Below are positions 1-10,300 of a stretch of DNA of 64,000 nucleotides, one piece after another. How positions within the stretch are numbered: the stretch's first letter is position 1; the number at the start of each line of letters is the position of its first letter. This DNA is from Antedon bifida (lineage: Eukaryota; Echinodermata; Crinoidea; Comatulida; Antedonidae). The position numbers and the translations under genes are program-made. Under the pieces are notes generated by a model. It did not search any database. It was not told the origin of the DNA and saw only the letters and a list, made by a program, of their open reading frames with translations. The stretch covers positions 21,867,820 to 21,931,819 of the forward strand of contig OY727096.1 in assembly GCA_963402885.1 (NCBI GenBank), in the 5' to 3' direction.

Positions 1-1480
1 TTTCATTCATTTCATTCATTTCATTCATTTCATTCATTTCATTCATTTCATTCATTTCATTCATTTCATTCATTTCATTCATTTCATTCATTTCATTCAT
101 TTCATTCATTTCATTCATTTCATTCATTTCATTCATTTCATTCATTTCATTCATTTCATTCATTTCATTCATTTCATTCATTTCATTCATTTCATTCATT
201 TCATTCATTTCATTCATTTCATTCATTTCATTCATTTCATTCATTTCATTCATTTCATTCATTTCATTCATTTCATTCATTTCATTCATTTCATTCATTT
301 CATTCATTTCATTCATTTCATTCATTTCATTCATTTCATTCATTTCATTCATTTCATTCATTTCATTCATTTCATTCATTTCATTCATTTCATTCATTTC
401 ATTCATTTCATTCATTTCATTCATTTCATTCATTTCATTCATTTCATTCATTTCATTCATTTCATTCATTTCATTCATTTCATTCATTTCATTCATTTCA
501 TTCATTTCATTCATTTCATTCATTTCATTCATTTCATTCATTTCATTCATTTCATTCATTTCATTCATTTCATTCATTTCATTCATTTCATTCATTTCAT
601 TCATTTCATTCATTTCATTCATTTCATTCATTTCATTCATTTCATTCATTTCATTCATTTCATTCATTTCATTCATTTCATTCATTTCATTCATTTCATT
701 CATTTCATTCATTTCATTCATTTCATTCATTTCATTCATTTCATTCATTTCATTCATTTCATTCATTTCATTCATTTCATTCATTTCATTCATTTCATTC
801 ATTTCATTCATTTCATTCATTTCATTCATTTCATTCATTTCATTCATTTCATTCATTTCATTCATTTCATTCATTTCATTCATTTCATTCATTTCATTCA
901 TTTCATTCATTTCATTCATTTCATTCATTTCATTCATTTCATTCATTTCATTCATTTCATTCATTTCATTCATTTCATTCATTTCATTCATTTCATTCAT
1001 TTCATTCATTTCATTCATTTCATTCATTTCATTCATTTCATTCATTTCATTCATTTCATTCATTTCATTCATTTCATTCATTTCATTCATTTCATTCATT
1101 TCATTCATTTCATTCATTTCATTCATTTCATTCATTTCATTCATTTCATTCATTTCATTCATTTCATTCATTTCATTCATTTCATTCATTTCATTCATTT
1201 CATTCATTTCATTCATTTCATTCATTTCATTCATTTCATTCATTTCATTCATTTCATTCATTTCATTCATTTCATTCATTTCATTCATTTCATTCATTTC
1301 ATTCATTTCATTCATTTCATTCATTTCATTCATTTCATTCATTTCATTCATTTCATTCATTTCATTCATTTCATTCATTTCATTCATTTCATTCATTTCA
1401 TTCATTTCATTCATTTCATTCATTTCATTCATTTCATTCATTTCATTCATTTCATTCATTTCATTCATTTCATTCATTTC
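1..1480. repeat. 9-bp satellite (TTTCATTCA)n
   Basis: A nearly perfect tandem array of the 9-mer TTTCATTCA, about 164 copies, running off the left edge. Read on the minus strand it is an endless Met-Asn-Glu frame, which is a by-product of a period divisible by three. The same satellite lies in intron 1 of the minus-strand CMAS gene at 18838-19530. Here it also precedes a CMAS exon 1, so this is probably the equivalent intron of a further copy. Confidence 0.97.
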
Positions 1481-2521
1481 GGGGTTTTTTAACGGCGAAT
1501 CCTGGCGTTCATTGCAAATGGTGGCACAAGGTTTCAGAAAATAAACACTTAAACATTGTACACTCACAAAATCAGAGGAGGTATGCTTTACAAACATTGA
1601 GACACAATAGCATATTATTCCGGGTCAATCACCAACAAAAGAGCTAACTTTAAAAAAAAATACCAAACCGTATACCGTATCGTAGGCATATATTGCATAC
1701 GTTATTTCGGGGTAAGTTATTATTCCAAACCATTTTGATTGTTATCTATAATCATATTATGTATTTAATCTTGGCGGATTACGAGACTAAAAGCATAAAT
1801 TTAAATGTTTTATACCACAATCATTAAATAAAAATACGTTATTCATTTTCTATAGAGTGTTTGCAAACCGGAAAAACAGAGAAGCACTTAAGATTATATT
1901 CCATATGTTATGTTATTAAATAATACAAGTACCATTTTATAAGCCTCTGTCAACAAGTGGTAACAGTGGTGTTACTGTGCCCTTCCCCCCACCCCCTCCC
2001 CACTTCTTCTGAAATACCCGTAAGATATTTTCGGTCATATAAATAACATTAAAAGGATCATTTATTTCTACCATAGAGATTAATGAATATTTCTTCTATA
2101 AATAGAGTGTCAATGCGGTTGTTGAATAAATAGCTAAACTTGGATTAACAATACAATATTTATGATAACGCACTCGATATCAGCGTATACGCATAAAAGC
2201 TTGGTTCCCACTATTTGGGAACGTAAAGCGCAACGCAAGAAATCTGATTGAGGTTCACCAAATGTTTGTGCATCTGCCAGTTTCAAATTAAACTCTATAG
2301 AATCCAAGTCAAATTTTGTGATAATTCGTCAAAATTGTATATTTTATTACATTGTCCTATAGTTTGGATCTTGAAATTATTTTTAAAGGTTACGTCGACC
2401 AGGATTTAATTATGCTAATCTATAATTCATGAAAATACTGATGTTGTATTGTCCACCAAAATCATGAAAATTACCTAAAGATTTATAAAATCAGACTTTT
2501 AATATGCAACTTTGCAGTTTT

Positions 2522-2685
2522 AAGCTCTGTATACACTATCAAACTAGTTTGACAAAAAAAGTGTGATGTGCCCAAATGTGGTAGTGATATGCCTAAATAT
2601 GGTAGTGATATGACATCATCATGTCCATATATGGGCACATCACATTGTTTTGTCACATAATGTTTGATAGTGTAGACAAAGCTTT
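2522..2685. mobile_element. Palindromic MITE copy (CTCTGTCTACACTATCAAA family)
   Basis: It begins AAGCTCTGTATACACTATC and ends in the inverted form GATAGTGTAGACAAAGCTTT. The centre carries TATGGTAGTGATATGACATC. Further copies of this family lie at 4557, 10889, 14621, 14901, 25541 and 26541. Confidence 0.8.
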
Positions 2686-2822
2686 AATAAAGTTTCAATT
2701 TCAGTTTTATTTCACAAAGCAAATAAAAACAATATTATTTTGATGTGTACATACACATATAATACCATAAGAAAATTGTATAGATATTAACTAACATTAT
2801 CGTTTAAACGAGTATATTATAT

Positions 2823-2932
2823 ACCGAATCTCGGTTGCGGCGACTTTTTCTCATTCTCACAGATTGCCTTATCTTATCGTTTCAAATTAAATTTCAGTAT
2901 ATCACCAGGCGGTTTAGAATTAATGTTCTATA
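2823..2932 (+). repeat. tRNA-related SINE tail fragment
   Basis: From CGAATCTCGGTTG through CTCATTCTCACAGATTGCC to ACCAGGCGGTTTAGAATT it matches the tail of the longer SINE at 10496-10660. The tRNA-like head is missing. The duplicate at about 20418-20525 carries the same fragment. Confidence 0.65.
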
Positions 2933-2974
2933 CCTAATGTTTTTATATAAAGTATTGGTTAATCGAAAACATTA

Positions 2975-3355
<381 letters not shown>

Positions 3356-3646
3356 TCAACTATAGGCCTATAGATGATATTTGTAATAATGATCTGCATT
3401 ATCGTCTACACTCAATGAAAAGGTTATTCTTTCTTACTTTAACACAAACTCTGAATAAAAGGATAGGACAATAAGTCTTTATAAATTATTACAATCTTTC
3501 ACCTTTCTTTGTAATTATAAACGGTTTTTCTGGTGTTTTATTTTTCTCACCTCTCTCCATTTTTTTAAAAGATTTGAATATTATCTTTCTTGATGCTTGT
3601 TTTAAAATAATGTATAAGCTAAGTTTAATGTCAATCATGGTTTTTA

Positions 3647-3940
3647 GTCGCGTGGACGCGACTCTATAGTTCACTATGTCGGTCGGTCGGTCTGTCTGTC
3701 GGTCCGGTATCACTATGCGTTTTATCACTTTCTGACCTTATCTTGATATCAGTTTAATCTAGCTAAGTCAATTTTTTACAGTATATTCCTTATGGCCAGG
3801 AATCGATGTGGTTATGTTTTCATGAACACAATGCCAATAACTCTCAATCCATGATTTTCTGTTTTCTAGAAACCTCTATTGGCTTGTATTTCGATTTTCT
3901 GTCATTTGGTGGCATACATTTACTGTTATATTTTTCCTAG
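3647..3940. other. Intergenic stretch with a small CGGT/CTGT repeat
   Basis: It begins where the segmental duplication ends, at a short palindrome (AGTCGCGTGGACGCGACT). A degenerate GTCGGTCGGTCTGTCTGTCGG run follows at about 3677-3706. The end is a pyrimidine tract and acceptor (TTTTTCCTAG) for the exon that follows. No other gene signal is seen. Confidence 0.6.
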
Positions 3941-4114
3941 GTTTCATTATCTGAACTTCAACTGCTTCCAAAACTTGTTCCCTCTATGAAACGACTTTTT
4001 GCCGAGGAGCTTCAGGAACTCGAGGAAATTAGATGGAAAAAAATTGAGAAACGATCAATACCACCAGACTTGATAGAAAACGAGAATGTATCAAAAAAAC
4101 AAAAAGCAACATAG
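3941..4114 (+). CDS. 3'-terminal exon of an unidentified gene
   Basis: An open phase-0 exon of 57 codons plus stop (TAG 4112-4114) behind a strong acceptor TATTTTTCCTAG. The peptide starts VSLSELQLLPKLVPSMKRLF, continues with an acidic helical stretch (EELQELEEIRWKK) and ends with a basic tail (SKKQKAT). I do not recognise the family. The composition suggests a charged helical C-terminus with a possible nuclear-type basic end. It converges on NUDCD3, whose stop codon is 240 bp away on the other strand. No upstream exon could be identified in the 460 bp to its left, and beyond that lies the duplicated CMAS segment. It may therefore be the end of a long gene or an exon separated from its gene by the duplication. 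Confidence 0.5.
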   Translation, partial: VSLSELQLLPKLVPSMKRLFAEELQELEEIRWKKIEKRSIPPDLIENENVSKKQKAT

Positions 4115-4356
4115 AAAATTAAGCATTACTGTATTCATTTTTGTTTTTTATGTTTTATTTTAAGGAAAACAAATTAATAGTAGATAAACATCAACATTGT
4201 GTTTGCTTTTCATTTAACATAGGTAAAAAAATATTTATTGGTCGACGTTAATAATCCTTAACAATTTCATTGACTGTTCACAAAGCAAAATAATCTAATA
4301 AAAATTGGAAGAAAATCTATTGCAGTTGCCCCGATTTCAACATTCTGGACTTGTAT
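4115..4356. other. Convergent 3' intergenic region
   Basis: This AT-rich region separates the unidentified plus-strand gene from NUDCD3. On the minus strand an AATAAA lies at 4234-4239, about 120 nt past the NUDCD3 stop. No clear AATAAA serves the plus-strand exon. Confidence 0.5.
4234..4239 (-). terminator. Candidate NUDCD3 poly(A) signal
   Basis: AATAAA on the minus strand (TTTATT on plus), 118 nt downstream of the NUDCD3 stop codon. It is the nearest canonical hexamer. Confidence 0.4.
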
Positions 4357-7300
4357 TCACCCTGTTGAAATGTTGACAACAGAAGGGTCATACATTTGAC
4401 CTTTGAACGGTGAACCCTCGACATCCCAAGCTTTCTTCAGCATTTCATGTGCACTCTGTAAAGAAATCGTAAATTCTAGTATTGTGTATAAATGATTGGA
4501 ATCATCGAAGCATCACCAGTATCTGAAGAATGCAAAAAATGACCTAATTTTGCAATTTTAAGCACTATCAAACTAGTTTGACAAAAAATGTGTGATGTGC
4601 ACAAATATGGTAGTGATATGACATCATCATGTCCATATACGGGCCTGTCACGTAAGTTTGATAGTGTAGACAAAGCTTTAAAAGATTCCATTTTTACATA
4701 CCAGTTCTTTGCTAGTTGGTTTTCCTTGTTGCTTTTGTTCAAAATCAAACATAGCCTGCCTGAAGCCTTGCTTATCGTCCTCGTCTAACTCGTTCATTGA
4801 TTGCGAGTTGTTGATCGATTTTGGATCAATCTCTGCTTCACCTTGCAATGCAGCGTGCCACCATGTTTCTATGCGTTTCTCCAGATTAAGCTATTTACAT
4901 TTGAAAACAATTATTATATAAATATGTGATGGCATCTACAAAAGATGAAGCGATAGAGAAAAAGTCTAGTGAAGAGGATCAGAAAAATGTTGAAAATGAG
5001 GAAAAAGAGAAGAAAGAGGAAGATATTCTGAAGTTAAACAAAGATGAGGAAGATAGTGCTAAGTTAGAAACAGTAATTGAAACTTCAAAATCTGATGAAA
5101 AAGACTGTTACAATTATAGGGGGCAGTAACACCTATAGGGGGCAGTATTTAATTATCACATGATTAGATTAATCCCCACACTCCCCTGTTTAAGCTGAGT
5201 TTGTCCTCAAACTTAATATTATGAAATAAAATGTAAGATTAAACTAAATATGCAGAAACATTTTACATTTGGTACGCACACTTATCAAAATATCATTAAT
5301 ATTAACTAGACGTTGGTTGAGCATATCATTGGATCCATGTACTGATTGACATCTTTGATTAAACTTCTTCATTAGTCGGATGCTGCGTCGAGGTGTATCG
5401 TCTGAACTAACGCCATCAGAATCGGACTGTGAGTTATCGAACACATAGGACATTGGTTGTTGATTTTCTTGCTCTGGTTGTTGGTACACCAAAGGACATG
5501 GTTTTATTTCGCGACGGTGAACAGTTCTCTCTCCACCAGTACCATCTGCACGTTTAACAGTGTAAGAAGTGTTACCTCCAGGTCTGGATATAATTTCAAA
5601 AATTGCTGGGTCCCATTCATCAGCAATCTTGTGTCTCCCTAGTGGATGCGACTTGGTAAAGACTTTTGTACCCGTTGCCAACGGTTTCTCTTTAGCTTTC
5701 TGGTCGTAGATCTTCTTCCGGTTCTCTGCTTCCTGTTTGAGACGCTCCCCTGCTTTCTCATATGTCATCTTCATGGTTTCCATACTCGAGGCTAACCAAT
5801 CATTTATCTCTTCAGGTACCGCTATTTATTTGTTAACAGAAAATCGATAGGTAGTTTAGGTTGTCTTCCAAACATCAAGAAGAATGGAGAAAAGCCAGTT
5901 GATGAATGTTCAGCTACATTGTAGGCATAAAGTACTTCAGGCAAATGTTCGGACCATCTTCGTTTCTGATTGCTTGGTAGTGATTTCAATAGATCATGCA
6001 GAGTTCTGTTGAATCGTTCTGCTTGTCCGTTTCCCTCAGGATGGTACGGTGTTGTTCTTGTCTTGGTTACTCCATACATTGTACAAAGTGAACGAATAAG
6101 TGAAGATTCAAAATTCCGTCCCTGGTCGGAGTGGAGTCTTTGAGGAATACCAAACTTGGTGAACCATTCCCTTACCAGTATCTTTGCTGTTGTCTCTGCG
6201 GTTTGGTTTTTGGTTGCAACAGCTAATGTGTACTTGGAGAAGACATCGGTGATCACGAGCACGTTTTCTTTTCCGGTAGAGTCCTTCTCAAGTAAAGTAA
6301 AGTCAACAGCAACAACTTCATTTGGTTTTGAAGCGACGATACTTCTTAACGGTTCCCGGACTTTAGGACCAACTTTAGCCTTTGAACATCGGTCACACTG
6401 TTCACACCATGAAGTTATGTTCTCATACATCTTCGGCCAGAAACAACGTTTGCGTATTAAACCTAAAGTTCGGTTTGCTCCTTGGTGACCTGTTTGATCA
6501 TGACAGGCTTTCATGACATCTTCTCTTAATACGTCAGGTAGAATGAATTGCCACTGGTCGCCATCAGCGCTCACTCGGTAAAGTAGATCATCTCTGACTT
6601 GTATACGATCTAACTGCCGTAGAAGTAGTCGAACTTCCTCGGTTTCATTGCTTCTCTCGTCAGGGTTAGGTTTACGGTTTAGACTAATGTAGTGCCAAAG
6701 TCTTGCAATGGATGAATCTTTCCGTTGAAATTCAGCCAGCTGTTGGTTGTCGTAGCCAGGAAATACGAGTACCGCCTTGAGTGCTTGTACATGTGTTTGG
6801 ATGTTTATAGAACTGGAATTGTGATTAGCTAAACTTTCAGGGAGACTGGTCATCCCAGCTGTCTGTCGGAAGTCTTCGGAAGTTATAACGGGGTCTTCTC
6901 TGTGAGCTCTTCGAGATAGAGCGTCTGCTGCTTGATTGTTTTCCCCAGGCTTGTAATGAACTTCAAAATTAAAAGATGACAACTCGCTAATCCATCGCTG
7001 ACTAACTGCATCTAACTTGGCAGAGTTAAGGTGAGCCAACGGATTATTGTCTGTAAACACAATAAATTTGTTTCCTAAAAGATAATCACGAAACTTGTCT
7101 GAAATTGCCCACTTCATTCCCAGCATCTCCAGCTTCATACTAGAATACTTTTTCATATTTCGTTCTGCACCTCGTAACGTTCGGCTTGCATATGCGATTA
7201 CACGTCTTTTCCCATCCTGTACTTGTGACAACACCGCTCCCAACCCAATAAATGATGCATCTATTTCTACTTCGAAAGGCAAGGTAAAATCTGCATAAGC

Positions 7301-10300
7301 AAGTACTGGTTCTGAACAGAGCTTGGTCTTCAACACCTCAAATGCACTTTGGTGTTTGGGCCTCCATTTAAAATTAACAAATTTCTTCTCCTTAATCTCT
7401 TTCAAAGACTCCAGCTCCAGCTATCTGCGAGAAACCAGGTACAAATCGTCGGTAAAACGAACAAAAACCTAAAAATGAACGCAACTCTTTCACAGTGGAA
7501 GGTACAGGCCAATCTTTTACTGCAGTCAGCTTTTCTGGATCTGCTGCAACTCCATCTCTGGTTACAATATGTCCTAGATATTTAACTTTTGGACAAAATA
7601 AGTCACATTTACTTGGTTTTATCTTCAGTCCAAATTCTCGTAGTCGATTGAAAACAACATCAAGGTGTTCTAGATGATCCTCAAAACTACTAGAATAAAT
7701 CAGTATGTCATCTAAATAACACAAAACGGATTTGAAAAATTGATCACGAAGACAGGCTTGCATAAGTCGTTGAAAAGTGCCAGGAGCGTTGCACAGTCCA
7801 AATGGTTATAAACGGTTATATTCAAATAATCCAAAAGGAGTAGTGAAACTGGTTTTTATTCTGTCTTTGTCTTCCATTTCTATCTGATGATAACCGGAAA
7901 TGAAGTCAATTGAAGTGAACCATTTAGCGCCATGAAGAGCATCCAAAGACTCATCAATACGTGGAATGGGATAACTATCTTTGATTGTCTTCTTATTTAA
8001 CTGGCGATAATCAACGCACAATCTTAATGAACCATCTGGTTTACGAACAAGAACAATTGGCGAGGCAAACGGACTGGTACTCTCTCGAATAACATTTTTC
8101 TTCAGCAACTTCCTAATATGCTCTCGTACTTCTTCCAATTGTGATGGTGGTATGCGCCGATATGGTTGTTTGATTGGAGTTTCATCGGAAAGTTGAATGT
8201 GGTGCTTTACTTTATCTGTATGGCCAAGGTCTTCATCATTTTCAGCAAATATATCTGCATGCTTTAACAGAAAGGCTTTAGCTGATTTTTCTTCTTCATT
8301 GCTTAGTCCATTCCAAAGCTGTTTAAAAACTTGTTCTTTACAGGATGTTTCCAGAGATAGAGAATATACATCATTACTATTCACGCTGATTCTGTCCATA
8401 CACACACTTCCATCGTCGACCATAACAACAGTTTGAACTTTACCAACAGGTGTTCTCGGTTTCAGCCATATCACCTCATCAGTTACATTTACTACTTGTA
8501 CATTAAGGCGTCCATTCTTTATACTTGCCAGGGAACAACTGGTGACAAGTCCTTTCGGAGTATTTTCGATTGGTTCTATGAGCACTTCACTCTCAGAGCA
8601 CATAGGACCAGTTACTGGAACGTAAATAGCGCTTGTAGGTGGAACGACTATGCTTTTTGGTATATCAACTCGTAATAAGCCTTGAATGGCTTGCGGCAGA
8701 TTGATTGGTGGTTTGGTAAAATTAAGTTGCTTCTCTATGTCAGATGTGAAGTGTTTGATGACATTCATCCCCAATAACATTGGAAACCTAGTTGACGTCT
8801 TTACTACTAGTATACCACAGTTCGAAATAACCGCTCCGTTCAACTCGATGTCGGATATGAAATAACCTGCATAGGGTATAGATGACCCATTTGCAGCCCG
8901 AATTGTAAGCCAATTTAGCTTTTCCAATGAGATATGGTTGAAATGTTCATGGAAGTAGTCTTCAGACAATGTGGTAACTTGAGAACCGGTGTCTAGTATC
9001 GCTTCCACTTGTCTCCCAAATAGTTTGATATTTACAGTTGGACAGGTTCCAATTAAATTAGATACGTTAGGCTCCACTGAGCCATTTTCACTCTCACACT
9101 CACCCAGGACACGGCTCTTGTAGCTGGGTGATGTTAGTTTTCCGAACTCGATACTACACATGGACTAGGGCATTCGCTAGCATAATGTCCCATCTGTTTA
9201 CATCGGTGACACTGAACAGTGGATTTGTCTCGCCTTGTAGATTTTCTCTGTGTTCTTTCTTTGGATTGGTTCTCTAACTTTTCTAGCCGGTTAGTGAATT
9301 CTTCCTGTTTATTACGAATGTCTTCTGTAATCTCCGTTTGCATCTTTACTGCCAGCGAGAGATTTTCTAACGTTTTCAAAATCTGATCATCTGCTTCGGT
9401 GACGTAAGAATAAGCTTTTACAGGTTTTCGATGAAGGCCATCTTCCTCCTCCATATCCATCGCCCAATCCCTTAACCTAAAGAAAGTAACACCTGGATCG
9501 TCCTTTAACATCTTTTTCAGCTCTCTTCGTAACACGCTATCGGCTAAACCCTCACAAAACTGGTCTCGAATTGTTCGTTCAGGATCTGGAGCATTTGGAA
9601 TTCTACCCAACTTCTCTGAAAATCCTAGCAAAACGAATGCATAATCCGAAATGGATTGTCCTCTCTTCTGAATGGTATTATATATCTGCCTCATAATGGT
9701 ATTTAGTGACATCCGCTCGCCAAAGGTATCTTGTAAGGTCCTAAGTATTAGCTCCGAGTCATCTGCTACCCGTGGACGATGCCTAATTTCTCTTCGTGCG
9801 GCGCCTTCTAGGTGAGAAACAACAAAATCAGCTGCATTCTGTCCTCGCAATTTTCTGACTTTTATAGCTGCCTTGATGTCTTCAACAAAGGACTCTACAC
9901 ATTCCCCTTCGGCTCCCACAAAGTGTCTCATCTTCTTCTCTGGGAGAACATATACTGTGTTTCCATTCCCATGGGCAGCACGCCTAGTTGCTTCTAGTTC
10001 GGCTCTTAGCTCATCAACCGTCCTCTGCACATCTCGCAACGATGCCTTGCTTGCCATCACTGATCTCTAATGTTAAAGCCAAATACGATCCACGATCCCA
10101 CTTCTGACACCAAATTGTAAGGATGTGGACGACAACACAAAAGGAAAAACACGCCTTTTCTCACTTTTACCACGGTCCGGTGGTGTATTTGGTTTTAATT
10201 TGTTTTTAGCATAACAATAGAGATCAGTATGGTCCTTTTAATCAGATCTTTAATTAAATAAGAGACAAAACTATCTGCCTCCTTGACCGGTTCATGAATA

